Positions 36,081-49,522 of a stretch of 64,000 bases of DNA are shown piece by piece. Position numbers and translations under genes: made by a program. The first letter of the stretch is position 1, and each line of letters opens with the position of its first letter. Below the pieces are notes generated by a model, which saw only the letters and a list, made by a program, of their open reading frames with translations, did no database searches and was not told the DNA's origin. This DNA is from Cognatishimia activa (GTDB lineage: Bacteria; Pseudomonadota; Alphaproteobacteria; Rhodobacterales; Rhodobacteraceae), in the NCBI RefSeq assembly GCF_017798205.1, contig NZ_CP060010.1, positions 3,038,001 to 3,102,000 on the forward strand. Direction: 5' to 3'.

Positions 36081-36118
36081 ATTTGAGAACATTTTGTGAA
36101 TATGGGAACGTTTAACGG

Positions 36119-40425
<4,307 letters not shown>

Positions 40426-40517
40426 CTACTTTGGAAATGGTCCGTCGATCAGTTGGTTCCTGGTATGTCGCGTCAATCTTTCGTACCACGACTAACGCGA
40501 AAGGCACCGGCAAACGC

Positions 40518-41237
40518 CTAGGCACGCATGGCTACGCGATCCTCTTTGAGAGCTTCCACAATCTCTGGGTCGCGCAGCACATAACCCCGCCCCCAAACCG
40601 TTTCGATGTAGTTCTCACCCCCCGTGGCCTCAGAGAGCTTTTTGCGCAGCTTGCAGATAAAGACGTCGATAATCTTAAGCTCAGGCTCGTCCATGCCGCC
40701 ATATAGGTGGTTCAGGAACATTTCCTTGGTCAAGGTCGTGCCCTTGCGCAGCGAAAGAAGCTCGAGCATCTGATATTCCTTGCCCGTCAGATGGACGATA
40801 GCGCCATCCACATCCGCGGTCTTTGCATCCAGATTGACCGACACGCGCCCGGTTTTGATGATCGACTGCGAATGACCTTTCGAACGGCGAATGATTGCAT
40901 GAATACGCGCCACCAGTTCCTCGCGATGGAAGGGTTTCGTCAGATAGTCATCCGCGCCAAATCCAAAGCCCTTGAGTTTGCTTTCCGTATCGTCCGCGCC
41001 CGACAAAATAAGAATCGGCGTCTCAACGCGTGCACGGCGGATTTGACGCAATACTTCGTGACCGGCCATATCCGGCAAGCCAAGGTCCAGAAGGATCAGG
41101 TCATAGTCATAGAGCTTGGCCAGATCGATGCCTTCTTCGCCAAGATGTGTGCAATAGACGTTCAGGTTGGCGTGGCTCAGCATCATTTCGATGCTTTTGG
41201 TCGTGGTCGGATCGTCTTCAACTAAAAGAATGCGCAT
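40518..41237 (-). CDS. ctrA: CtrA master cell-cycle response regulator
   Basis: 239-residue OmpR-type regulator. The receiver starts [12 protein letters not shown] and has its phospho-Asp in [11 protein letters not shown]; the winged-helix DNA-binding domain ends near RGYVLRDP. In Rhodobacterales CtrA controls motility, gene transfer agents and other traits rather than viability. It lies downstream of sciP, which encodes a CtrA inhibitor; an exact CtrA site between the two genes suggests autoregulation. Confidence 0.96.
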   Translation of the reverse strand: MRILLVEDDPTTTKSIEMMLSHANLNVYCTHLGEEGIDLAKLYDYDLILLDLGLPDMAGHEVLRQIRRARVETPILILSGADDTESKLKGFGFGADDYLTKPFHREELVARIHAIIRRSKGHSQSIIKTGRVSVNLDAKTADVDGAIVHLTGKEYQMLELLSLRKGTTLTKEMFLNHLYGGMDEPELKIIDVFICKLRKKLSEATGGENYIETVWGRGYVLRDPEIVEALKEDRVAMRA

Positions 41238-41302
41238 TAACTTTAACTCCAAAGAACTGGGAATAGAGAACGGTCAGCTACGCAACTGTGTGTAAAAACA
41301 AG

Positions 41303-41317
41303 TTAATTTCAAATTAA
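41303..41317 (-). promoter_or_regulatory. CtrA full site TTAA-N7-TTAA
   Basis: TTAATTTCAAATTAA, an exact TTAA-N7-TTAA CtrA box, 66 bp upstream of the ctrA start codon and 28 bp downstream of the sciP stop. Autoregulation of ctrA through such boxes is known in Caulobacter. Confidence 0.75.
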
Positions 41318-41344
41318 CAGGCAGCAAAAACTGAAGAATTCGCT

Positions 41345-41623
41345 TTACGGTTGTCTAAATTTTTGCAGCGCAGTGGTCTTGAGCGCCTCTTCTCCGTGCT
41401 TGTGGATCGCGACCGACCATTGCACGAACTCTTCATTGCTGAGGTTATAGCGGCGCAGTGCCTCATCCTTGCTAATCAGCCCGTAGGCCACCCCACGCAC
41501 CACGGCAGCCTTGCGCGAGGCCACCCAGCGCGATGTGCCTTTCGGCGGCAGATCTGCTTGCGAAAACACCTTGCCATTGGGCAATTTCACCGTGCGAAAG
41601 CCGTTCACTTTTTTCAAAAACAT
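41345..41623 (-). CDS. sciP: SciP-like CtrA inhibitor (DUF1153)
   Basis: 92 residues of the DUF1153 family, with the helix-turn-helix segment ALRRYNLSNEEFVQWSVAI. In Caulobacter SciP binds CtrA and represses CtrA-activated promoters. Adjacent and same-strand to ctrA, 107 bp upstream, with a CtrA box in between. This linkage and the protein signature support the assignment. Confidence 0.9.
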   Translation of the reverse strand: MFLKKVNGFRTVKLPNGKVFSQADLPPKGTSRWVASRKAAVVRGVAYGLISKDEALRRYNLSNEEFVQWSVAIHKHGEEALKTTALQKFRQP

Positions 41624-41748
41624 GGTCCCACCTCTTTTGTCCGAGGACAGAATGTGGAAAACGCACTTAACGCCGCATGAAGCGGCCCCTTGAGAGTAAT
41701 TAGGATTTTCCTATATTCCTTTCTTTCTCGCCCTGAACGGAGCCCCAA

Positions 41749-42891
41749 ATGAACGCCCTCACGGATCATCCGGTCAATTCCCTTGGCTTTGCAAAGCCAC
41801 CCTCCGAGACCCGGGTTGTGGTCGCGATGTCAGGCGGCGTGGACAGCTCGGTTGTGGCCGCGAAACTGGCCGATGAGGGCTATGACGTGGTCGGCGTGAC
41901 CCTGCAGCTTTACGACCACGGCGCCGCTTTAGCGAAAAAGGGCGCGTGTTGTGCAGGCATCGACATTCACGACGCGCGCCGTGTGGCTGAGGAAAAAGGC
42001 TTTCCGCATTATGTTCTGGACTATGAAAACATCTTTCAGGACGCAGTGATTGATGAATTTGCCGATAGCTATCTGGCCGGCGCAACGCCTGTGCCCTGCA
42101 TCCGCTGCAATGAGCGCGTGAAGTTCAAGGATCTCTTGGAAACGGCCAAGGATTTGGACGCCGATTGCATGGCCACAGGCCACTACATCCAGCGCAAAAT
42201 GGGCGCACATGGGGCCGAGCTGCATTCCGCCGAAGACGCGCGGCGCGATCAGAGCTACTTCCTCTTTTCGACCACGCCAGAACAGCTCGATTACCTGCGC
42301 TTTCCGCTGGGACATCTGCCTGACAAAGACGCAACCCGCGCACTGGCCGCTGAATATGGGCTGGCCGTGGCAGACAAGCCTGACAGCCAGGACATCTGTT
42401 TTGTGCCCAATGGTGACTATGCCTCTGTGATTGAGAAACTGCGCCCAGGGGCAGCGGAGCCGGGCGATATCGTCGATCCCGAGGGCCGCGTTTTGGGTCA
42501 GCACAATGGAGTCATCCACTACACGATCGGACAACGTCGTGGCCTCGGAATCGGTGGCCTTGAAGAGCCGCTTTATGTGGTGAAACTGGATGTCGATGCC
42601 AAGCAGGTCATCGTTGGCCCCAAGTCCATGCTGGCCACGCGGATCGTGCCTGTACGCGAGATCAACTGGCTGGGCGATGAGCCCTTTACGTCGAAATCCG
42701 AATGGCATGTATCGGTTAAGGTGCGTTCAACCCGTCCGCCGCGTGAGGCGATCTTGCGGCCGCTGTCGGATACCACCGCCGAAGTCGAATTGTTGACACC
42801 TGAGGAAGGCGTGTCTCCGGGGCAGGCTTGCGTGTTCTACGAAAGCGAAGGCAGCCGGATTTTTGGCGGCGGCTGGATCTGGAAGAGCTGA
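41749..42891 (+). CDS. mnmA: tRNA 2-thiouridylase MnmA
   Basis: Thiolates U34 of tRNA for Lys, Glu and Gln. 380 residues; PP-loop [13 protein letters not shown] near residue 27, catalytic cysteines in [11 protein letters not shown] and [13 protein letters not shown]. Monocistronic and divergent from sciP, convergent with lpxB. Confidence 0.96.
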   Translation: MNALTDHPVNSLGFAKPPSETRVVVAMSGGVDSSVVAAKLADEGYDVVGVTLQLYDHGAALAKKGACCAGIDIHDARRVAEEKGFPHYVLDYENIFQDAVIDEFADSYLAGATPVPCIRCNERVKFKDLLETAKDLDADCMATGHYIQRKMGAHGAELHSAEDARRDQSYFLFSTTPEQLDYLRFPLGHLPDKDATRALAAEYGLAVADKPDSQDICFVPNGDYASVIEKLRPGAAEPGDIVDPEGRVLGQHNGVIHYTIGQRRGLGIGGLEEPLYVVKLDVDAKQVIVGPKSMLATRIVPVREINWLGDEPFTSKSEWHVSVKVRSTRPPREAILRPLSDTTAEVELLTPEEGVSPGQACVFYESEGSRIFGGGWIWKS

Positions 42892-42898
42892 TCGAATT

Positions 42899-44074
42899 TT
42901 AAGTAGATTTCGGCGTCGAAAGCCCATCAAGCACGGCTTTCGCAGCCCGCAAGCCGGGATCTTGGTCTCCGCGTCCGAGTCGCTTCATCGTAAGCTCCAG
43001 GGCCTCGGCTTGCTCTTGCGGAGCCTGCAACAACTTTAGCACACCCTCTGTGATCGCCTCAGGTTGGCAATTCTCAGCGATAAATTCGGGCACAACGCGC
43101 GTCTCGCTGACCAGATTAACCAGGGTTACCGTGTCGATCTTAAGCATGCGCTTGAATATCTGACGTGACAGCCAGCTTACATCGTAAGCGATGATCATAG
43201 GCGTGCCTGCAGCCGCCAGTTCAAGCGACACAGTACCGGACGCCGCCAGCGCGACATCTGCCGCTTGAAACCCCGCCCGCTTGCGCATCAGAGCCTCTTG
43301 GGAAGAGAGACCAGAGGGATCGATGAGGACCGGCGGCGAAGCCATATCCTTGATCATCTCGCGCACCAGATCCGCGACAGGCCCCGCCACAGGCAACACA
43401 AACCGCAGCTCGGGGCGTTCCTGATTGAGCCGTTCCATGACGTCGATAAACACCGGCAACAGGCGTGTGACTTCAGACCGCCGACTGCCGGGCAAAACCA
43501 GAACGACCGGATCCTCTGCCGCACCGTCCAGAGATGCCCGAAATGCATCCACATCGGCCGCATCGGCCAAAGGCTCGTTCACCACTGGATGCCCAACAAA
43601 ATCGCAACGCATCCCCTCGGCTTTCATATAGGGCGGCTCAAACGGCAAGAGCGCCAGAACCTGATCGATATGCTTCGCCATCTTGGCCGCTCGTTTCGGA
43701 CGCCATGCCCAGACAGAAGGCGCCACATAGTGCACCGTGCGAATATCACTAGCCTCGCGCACCAAATTTGCGACGCGAAGGCAGAAATCCGGACTGTCGA
43801 TGGTGATCATAAGATCGGGCTGCCAAGCCAACACGGCGTCAGCACATTCGCGAATACGGCGTTTCAGGTGGAAGTACTTTGGCAGAACCTCGGCAATGCC
43901 CATGACCGACAGCTCGTTCATCGGGAACTGACTGTTCAGCCCTTCATCCGCCATCAAAGGCCCGCCGACCCCGCGAAACTCTATTTCTACGTCATAAAGC
44001 GTCTTAAGCCCCGCCATCAAAGACGCGCCAAGACGGTCGCCTGACAGTTCTCCGGCAATGAGGTAGACCTTCAC
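42899..44074 (-). CDS. lpxB: lipid-A-disaccharide synthase
   Basis: Joins UDP-2,3-diacylglucosamine and lipid X into the disaccharide precursor of lipid A. 391 residues of GT19 type, beginning MKVYLIAGELSGDRLGASLMAGL and including YVAPSVWAWRPKRAAK and VLPGSRRSEV. GTG start directly after the lpxI stop. Last gene of the envelope cluster. Confidence 0.96.
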   Translation of the reverse strand: MKVYLIAGELSGDRLGASLMAGLKTLYDVEIEFRGVGGPLMADEGLNSQFPMNELSVMGIAEVLPKYFHLKRRIRECADAVLAWQPDLMITIDSPDFCLRVANLVREASDIRTVHYVAPSVWAWRPKRAAKMAKHIDQVLALLPFEPPYMKAEGMRCDFVGHPVVNEPLADAADVDAFRASLDGAAEDPVVLVLPGSRRSEVTRLLPVFIDVMERLNQERPELRFVLPVAGPVADLVREMIKDMASPPVLIDPSGLSSQEALMRKRAGFQAADVALAASGTVSLELAAAGTPMIIAYDVSWLSRQIFKRMLKIDTVTLVNLVSETRVVPEFIAENCQPEAITEGVLKLLQAPQEQAEALELTMKRLGRGDQDPGLRAAKAVLDGLSTPKST

Positions 44075-44875
44075 CTAGATCTCCTCCAGCCCATAGATGA
44101 ACACACCCAGAGAGGCCGCCAGCCCAAGGGTCCGCACACGGTCCAAAATCAGCACGCGTTCAGCCGCCAGAGCGATCCCTGCAAGGCCAGCCTCTGCAAC
44201 ATGTTTAACGGTCTCTGGACCAATAGCGGGCATGTCAACGCGCAGGTCCTGCCCGACCTTGGGCGCTTTGATAAAGACACCCGCTGAGCGATGCAGATGC
44301 GCGGGGGTCCGAGCCACAAAATCCAGCAACGCATCGGTGCCTTGAAGCGTCTCAATACCCAGACAGAGGCCAGAGGCCACAACGCAGCCCTGCCCTAAAT
44401 CAAGCGGCGAAAGGGTTGCCAAGATTTCAGCACCGCGCGCGGCATCTGCAAGATTTTGATCGCTGGGTGTTGGCCCTGTGACCAAGCCTCGCGGAGCCTT
44501 CGCCTCAGGCAGCAGCTCATGCGCGCCGCGGATTGCGAGCCCCTGTTCTTCAAACAGCGTCATAATCAGGCGCAGGAGATGATCATCCCCCTGCTGGAAA
44601 GCCGCCATCAGACGAGGTGCTGTTTCGGCCATAAAGGGATCAAAATTCGCCGGATCAAGATCAGGTCGTGACATACCCCCGGCAAAAACCACCTCGTTCA
44701 CGCCCTGCGCCTTAAGATCCGCGAACAAGCCACCGAGTTTCTCAAAATGGTGCTCGCGCGTCTGAGGCAGATCGTGCGACATACCTGCAAGGCTCACCAG
44801 AACGGCCTTAGTGTGGTCCTCGGCCAGCTCCACTGGCAGTGCGCCTGACCCTGCAATGATCGCCAAACGCTCCAT
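44075..44875 (-). CDS. lpxI: LpxI UDP-2,3-diacylglucosamine pyrophosphatase
   Basis: 266 residues of the LpxI (DUF1009) family, which produces lipid X from UDP-2,3-diacylglucosamine in alphaproteobacteria in place of LpxH. Family features include AIIAGSGALPVELAE at the N terminus and VFAGGMSRPDL. Located between lpxA and lpxB, with three bases to lpxA and none to lpxB, so it is translationally coupled. Confidence 0.93.
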   Translation of the reverse strand: MERLAIIAGSGALPVELAEDHTKAVLVSLAGMSHDLPQTREHHFEKLGGLFADLKAQGVNEVVFAGGMSRPDLDPANFDPFMAETAPRLMAAFQQGDDHLLRLIMTLFEEQGLAIRGAHELLPEAKAPRGLVTGPTPSDQNLADAARGAEILATLSPLDLGQGCVVASGLCLGIETLQGTDALLDFVARTPAHLHRSAGVFIKAPKVGQDLRVDMPAIGPETVKHVAEAGLAGIALAAERVLILDRVRTLGLAASLGVFIYGLEEI

Positions 44876-44878
44876 GTT

Positions 44879-45676
44879 TTAGCGCGGCGTCAAGAATGAT
44901 CGGTCGCTTTTGGCCAACACAAACTCAACAATGTCCTTCACATAAGGACTGTCGGTCTCTTCGCCCAAACGCTCACTGCGCTCCATGAAAGAGCCCTCTC
45001 CCTGTGCCAGCATCTGAAAGGCCGCCCTGAGCGCAGTGATGTCCTCACGCGCAACGCCACGGCGTTTGAGGCCCACAAGGTTCAACCCATCAAGCTGCCC
45101 GCGCGGTCCCTGAACAAGGCCATAGGGGATCACATCATTGGTTACCATGGTCAGAGCACCAATGATCGCACCTTTGCCGATGCGGACGAACTGATGCACG
45201 CCCGAAAGGCCTCCGACGATCACATTATCTTCGATGATACAGTGCCCCGCGACAGCAACCGAGTTCACAAGGACCACATTGTTCCCGATCTGCGCATCAT
45301 GCGCCACGTGGCAACCGTTCATAAAGAACCCGTCGTCGCCAACCTTGGTCACGCCGACACCGCCTTTGGAGCCACCATTCATGGTGACAGCCTCGCGAAT
45401 GCGGTTGCGTTTGCCGATGACCAGCTTGCTGGTTGCGTCCTTGTACTTCAAATCCTGCGGAATTTCCCCGATGACCGAGAAAGGAAAGATCACCGTTTCT
45501 TCGCCAACCTTAGTGTCCCCTGTCACAACGACATGGGATTTCAGTACCACGCCAGCCTTCAAAACGACCTGAGGGCCAACCATACAGAAGGGACCGACCT
45601 GGCAGCCCTCAGCGATGACGGCGCCGTCTTCGATCACGGCAGAGGGATGAATATTGGCCTTTGGGGAAATTGTCAT
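44879..45676 (-). CDS. lpxA: UDP-GlcNAc O-acyltransferase
   Basis: First step of lipid A synthesis. 265 residues with left-handed beta-helix hexapeptide repeats (IHPSAVIEDGAVIAEGCQVGP) and the catalytic His region GCHVAHDAQIGNN. It follows fabZ by three bases. The C-terminal region carries the usual helical domain. Confidence 0.96.
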   Translation of the reverse strand: MTISPKANIHPSAVIEDGAVIAEGCQVGPFCMVGPQVVLKAGVVLKSHVVVTGDTKVGEETVIFPFSVIGEIPQDLKYKDATSKLVIGKRNRIREAVTMNGGSKGGVGVTKVGDDGFFMNGCHVAHDAQIGNNVVLVNSVAVAGHCIIEDNVIVGGLSGVHQFVRIGKGAIIGALTMVTNDVIPYGLVQGPRGQLDGLNLVGLKRRGVAREDITALRAAFQMLAQGEGSFMERSERLGEETDSPYVKDIVEFVLAKSDRSFLTPR

Positions 45677-45679
45677 GGT

Positions 45680-46141
45680 TCAGGCTTTCGGCATTTCCAT
45701 CATCGCGGTGAACTCGGCTTCTGCGGCCATTTCACCCTCGACTTCGGCCACGCCTGCGAATTTCCACACCTTGCCACCGGGCTTGCCGCGCGTGGTTTGC
45801 AGTTTCATTTCCAGCACATCGCCCGGCACCACCATGCGGCGGAATTTGCATTTGTCGATGGCCATGAAATAGACCTGCATGTTCTTGTCTTCGAGCCCCA
45901 GCTCGGTACCTACCATAATCGCCGCAGTCTGCGCCATGGCTTCGATGATCGTCACGCCCGGCATGATCGGGTTGCCTGGGAAATGACCCTGGAAATGCGG
46001 CTCGTTCATGGTGACATTCTTGATGCCCTTCGCGGATTGATAGCCATCGATATCGACCACTTTGTCCACCAGCAGAAACGGGTAGCGATGTGGGATAAGA
46101 CGTTGGATCAGATGGATATCGGCGCTTTTGAGCTCGGTCAT
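45680..46141 (-). CDS. fabZ: 3-hydroxyacyl-ACP dehydratase FabZ
   Basis: Dehydrates 3-hydroxyacyl-ACP in fatty acid synthesis. 153 residues, hotdog fold, with HRYPFLLVD (catalytic His) and [19 protein letters not shown] (catalytic Glu). Three bases before lpxA, as in many proteobacterial envelope operons. lpxD is not between ompH and fabZ. Confidence 0.96.
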   Translation of the reverse strand: MTELKSADIHLIQRLIPHRYPFLLVDKVVDIDGYQSAKGIKNVTMNEPHFQGHFPGNPIMPGVTIIEAMAQTAAIMVGTELGLEDKNMQVYFMAIDKCKFRRMVVPGDVLEMKLQTTRGKPGGKVWKFAGVAEVEGEMAAEAEFTAMMEMPKA

Positions 46142-46173
46142 ATTTTGTCCTGCAATAAGTCAGTGCGGTTCCT

Positions 46174-46204
46174 GAAAACCCCTAACAATCTGGCACTGTT
46201 AGGG
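46174..46204 (-). terminator. internal hairpin between ompH and fabZ
   Basis: An 8-bp perfect stem, CCCTAACA/TGTTAGGG, with a 9-base loop. On the minus strand it is followed by GGTTTTC. It lies inside the operon between ompH and fabZ and may attenuate transcription into fabZ-lpxAIB. Confidence 0.5.
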
Positions 46205-46225
46205 CAAGTCACAGGTTGTTTCGCA

Positions 46226-46792
46226 CTATTGCTCTGGGGCTTCGGTGCCGTCGCCCAGAATGCGGTTGGCTTGAAACAACGCACGATCCGTCACGTCCAG
46301 AACATCGCGCACAGCAAAGGCTGTGCGACGTTCCAGAATGATCAACGCGTTGGACTCAGCCAAGATTTGCTCCAACACCGGATTAAGCGACTTTATGAAG
46401 CGTTGGCGCTCGTCTTCAGCATTTTGCGCAATCTCACGCTGTTTGTTGATCTGAGCCTCTCGGGCCGCCTGAGCCTTGGCATCAAAGGCATCCGCCGCGG
46501 CCCTGAAATCAGCGGACGGCATGGTTTTGCGCTGTTCTGTCAGCACACGCTCTTCTTCTTCCAACTCAGTGGCAACACGCTCATTTTCCGCCTCAAGCGC
46601 CGCGATCGCATCATCCCGTTCCTGCGCCACCCGTTTGCCGAAATCGGATTCTGCGTACAACCGGTCTGACTGGATCACCAGGATCGGACTGGTAACAATA
46701 CGCGGCAGATCGCTCGAGCTTTGGGCCGAAACACTTGTGGCGGCCCCGATCAAGACCGCCACGAAGCACGCAAACTTGCGCAAGAAAGACAC
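46226..46792 (-). CDS. OmpH/Skp-family periplasmic chaperone
   Basis: 188 residues: signal peptide (about 1-23, ending SVSA), then an OmpH/Skp domain with a long charged coiled-coil (about 55-145, rich in Glu, Arg and Gln). Holds unfolded outer-membrane proteins on the way to BamA. GTG start two bases after the bamA stop, so translation is probably coupled. Confidence 0.88.
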   Translation of the reverse strand: MSFLRKFACFVAVLIGAATSVSAQSSSDLPRIVTSPILVIQSDRLYAESDFGKRVAQERDDAIAALEAENERVATELEEEERVLTEQRKTMPSADFRAAADAFDAKAQAAREAQINKQREIAQNAEDERQRFIKSLNPVLEQILAESNALIILERRTAFAVRDVLDVTDRALFQANRILGDGTEAPEQ

Positions 46793-46794
46793 GT

Positions 46795-49140
46795 TTAGAA
46801 CTCTGTCCGTAGGGTCAGGTTAAAGGTCTGCTCCTTGTCAAAGGCCTCTTTTTGCAGCGCTTTAGAGAAGTTGAACCGCAACGGACCAATCGGGGTATCC
46901 CAGAAGAGCGACACACCCACCGTCTGGCGCAACGAGAAGTCATTGCCGACCACATTGGTCAGGCTGCCATCGGTATCCCACAGAGAGCCGATGTCATAGA
47001 ACAAGCCGCCCGAGATACCATATTCCTCTGGCAAACCAATTGGGAACTCAGCGTCAAACCGCGCGACGGCATAGTATTTGCCGCCAAGACCGTCATCTGC
47101 CGCACCGACCTGATCCCGAGGCCCGATGCCCAAGGGTTCAAAGCCACGAATCTGCGAAGAGCTCAGCGCAAACCGGTTGTGAACCCGAGTGTCATTGTTT
47201 GGTGCAATAATTGCACCACCTTCGAGAGTCGCTCTCAGAGTAACTTCACCCTGCAGGATCTTACGCTGTGCAATGGTTTTGGCGGTGGTCTTTAGATATT
47301 CGATATCCCCGCCCAGACCATAGAAATCTTGAGACAATTCAAACAACACACCCGCATCTGGATTCAAGCCGCCAACGCGCGAGTCATATTGGTACGTATA
47401 ACCAATACCGCTGCCTAGTTGCGTGCCTACAGCTGCTTCTGAATCAATCACAGAGCCCGCGATCAAGGAGGCTGTTGGCACCGTCATTTCCACGTTTTCG
47501 TAGCTATATCGCAACTGCATCGTGCTGCGTTCGCCCAACTGGAAGCCGACGAAAGGCTTAAACGAGCCGACCGTGTTGGTGTAACGCGCATCCGCAATCG
47601 ATACATCCTGATAGGCCAAAGCAAAACCAACTGCCACATTGCGCCCCAGGAACCGAGGTTCGGTGAACGAGAGCTGATAGTTGTTCACATCCGGTGAGGT
47701 TGAGATATCAACCGCAAGTTCCTGACCACGCCCAAGGAAGTTGCGTTCCTTGAAGCCAGCCACCAGACCAAAACCGCTGTCGGTGGAATAGGTACCACCG
47801 AAGCTCAGAGAGCCCGTGTTCTGTTCCTCGACATCCACATCCACGATCACCTGATCCGGACGCGAGCCTTCTCGCGCATTCACTTCGGAATTGGCAAAGA
47901 AGCCCAGTGCCCGAATACGTTCCGCAGATTCACGGATCTCGCGCGGGTTAAACGGATCGCCTTCGACCACATTGAACTGTTGACGGACAACCCGGTCCAA
48001 GGTCGTGGTATTGCCCTCAATATCGATGCGCTCGATAAAGATGCGAGGACCACGGTCGACGACGAACTCAACATCAAGGCTGAGGTCACGATCATTACGA
48101 GAAATACGCGGCTCGATCCGCACGAAATCCAGACCCTGACGGTTGGCCAGACGTTCCAGTCGCGCAATCGAGCTTTCCACCAAGGACGGAGAGTACACAA
48201 CGCCTGGACGGATCCGTAGCGTGTCTTGGTATTCTTCGGCATCTGCATCGTCGATGTTGGATACTGTGGTGATCTCGCCAAAGGTGAACTGCTGCCCCTC
48301 TTCGACGTTGAATGTAATGAAATAGCCGTCACGCTCGCTGGCCAGCTCGGCGTTCACGCCGGTGACACGGAAATCCACATAGCCACGGGACTGATAGAAA
48401 TCGCGCAGAACCTGCTTGTCAAACTCGATCCGGTCCTCAACCAGAGTGTCGCTGCGGAAGAACTGACGCAGGATACCAGCCTGTTTTGTCGCCAGAACAC
48501 GACGCAGGCGGCGGTCGCTGAATTGACGGTTGCCGACAAAGCCCAGACGTTCGATTTCCGCCAGCGAGCCTTCGAATATTTCAAACACCAGATCGACGCG
48601 GTTGTCAGACCGGCGAATGATACGTGGTGTCACGCGGGCCGCAATCCGACCCTGAGCAGCATAGGCCTCGGCGATTGCAACGGCATCGCGCTCAGCGGTG
48701 GAAGGGTTGAAAACACGACGAGACTGGGACGAGATGGCCTGGGACAGCGCATCATCCTTAAGACGGCGATTACCCTCAAAACTGATGATATTGATGGTTG
48801 GGTATTCGACTACGGATATCACCAGCGTATTACCGCGCGGCGTGAACTCAACGCTCTCAAACAAGCCAGACGCAAGGATGTTCTGATAGGCTTCGTTCAG
48901 ATCGCCCCCAGACAGCACCTGACCCGGAGCGATTCCCGCGTAACCGATGACGGCGCTGTCATCGATGCGGTTGTTTCCTTCGACGGAAATGGCATTCAAA
49001 TTAAAGCTTTGCGCGTTTGACACAGCTGGCAGCAGCACAAAAAGCATTGAAATTAATAGAGAAATCGCGAACAACAGGTGACGCGGCTTGGACAACTCTA
49101 CCGCATTAGAGGGCGCTTTCCCTCTGAAATTACTGCTCAT
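46795..49140 (-). CDS. bamA: outer-membrane assembly factor BamA
   Basis: 781 residues. Signal sequence (about 22-43), five POTRA domains (repeated motifs such as SVEGNNRIDD, SFEGNRRLKDD, GFVGNRQFSD, and RIDIEGNTTTLD), and a C-terminal 16-strand barrel ending with phenylalanine (LRTEF). Inserts beta-barrel proteins into the outer membrane. It begins a transcript after the small 46-codon gene and its terminator. Confidence 0.96.
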   Translation of the reverse strand: MSSNFRGKAPSNAVELSKPRHLLFAISLLISMLFVLLPAVSNAQSFNLNAISVEGNNRIDDSAVIGYAGIAPGQVLSGGDLNEAYQNILASGLFESVEFTPRGNTLVISVVEYPTINIISFEGNRRLKDDALSQAISSQSRRVFNPSTAERDAVAIAEAYAAQGRIAARVTPRIIRRSDNRVDLVFEIFEGSLAEIERLGFVGNRQFSDRRLRRVLATKQAGILRQFFRSDTLVEDRIEFDKQVLRDFYQSRGYVDFRVTGVNAELASERDGYFITFNVEEGQQFTFGEITTVSNIDDADAEEYQDTLRIRPGVVYSPSLVESSIARLERLANRQGLDFVRIEPRISRNDRDLSLDVEFVVDRGPRIFIERIDIEGNTTTLDRVVRQQFNVVEGDPFNPREIRESAERIRALGFFANSEVNAREGSRPDQVIVDVDVEEQNTGSLSFGGTYSTDSGFGLVAGFKERNFLGRGQELAVDISTSPDVNNYQLSFTEPRFLGRNVAVGFALAYQDVSIADARYTNTVGSFKPFVGFQLGERSTMQLRYSYENVEMTVPTASLIAGSVIDSEAAVGTQLGSGIGYTYQYDSRVGGLNPDAGVLFELSQDFYGLGGDIEYLKTTAKTIAQRKILQGEVTLRATLEGGAIIAPNNDTRVHNRFALSSSQIRGFEPLGIGPRDQVGAADDGLGGKYYAVARFDAEFPIGLPEEYGISGGLFYDIGSLWDTDGSLTNVVGNDFSLRQTVGVSLFWDTPIGPLRFNFSKALQKEAFDKEQTFNLTLRTEF

Positions 49141-49245
49141 AAATCCTCATCCCGACAGACATTCCCAGACCGTAACTGAGTACTTGTTCGCGGGGACAAT
49201 GTCAAAAGCGCATTGGGGATTGTTTCGGACCTAAAGACATATATG

Positions 49246-49277
49246 CAAAAGGGCGCGGATTGCTATGGCAACCGCGC
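49246..49277 (-). terminator. terminator after the 46-aa gene
   Basis: On the minus strand GCGCGGTTGC (49268-49277) pairs with GCAATCCGCGC (49253-49263), with one bulged base, and is followed by CCTTTTGC. It separates the small membrane-protein gene from bamA. Confidence 0.75.
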
Positions 49278-49301
49278 TCCAAGCTCAACAAATGGGTTAA
49301 T

Positions 49302-49442
49302 TTAGTGCCAGAAGAACCCTTGGGATCCGACATAGTGCCATACGCTCAGGCACGCGAGCATCACGGCAGGAAACAAGAAGCGTTCCCAGTTCACCGCCCA
49401 AAGGACGCCAAGAGCCTGATATCCGTTACTGATCGTCTGCAT
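49302..49442 (-). CDS. 46-residue hydrophobic small protein
   Basis: 46 codons, ATG at 49442 and TAA at 49302, between rseP and bamA on the same strand. The protein starts MQTISNGYQALGVLWAVNW and has one hydrophobic helix (about 22-38, RFLFPAVMLACLSVW) followed by an aromatic tail ending FFWH. GAGAG is four bases upstream. It has its own terminator. Family unknown; its location among envelope stress and outer-membrane genes suggests a membrane role (inferred). Confidence 0.62.
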   Translation of the reverse strand: MQTISNGYQALGVLWAVNWERFLFPAVMLACLSVWHYVGSQGFFWH

Positions 49443-49471
49443 GGTTTCTCTCGCATTTGATTTCAGAAACC

Positions 49472-49497
49472 TTCTTGCCCGCTAAATGGGGCAAGAA
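49472..49497. other. 9-bp perfect hairpin downstream of rseP
   Basis: TTCTTGCCC (49472-49480) and GGGCAAGAA (49489-49497), with an 8-base loop, between the rseP stop and the 46-codon gene. No long T-run follows. Could be a partial terminator or RNA-processing site. Confidence 0.5.
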
Positions 49498-49522
49498 TTG
49501 GGCAGGACCCGTAAATTTTGAA

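Noticed and set aside
36081-36090. Third GAAC unit read as another LexA box
   Set aside because: Spacing to its neighbour is six bases, not seven, so it is not counted as a full site; it is mentioned only as context.
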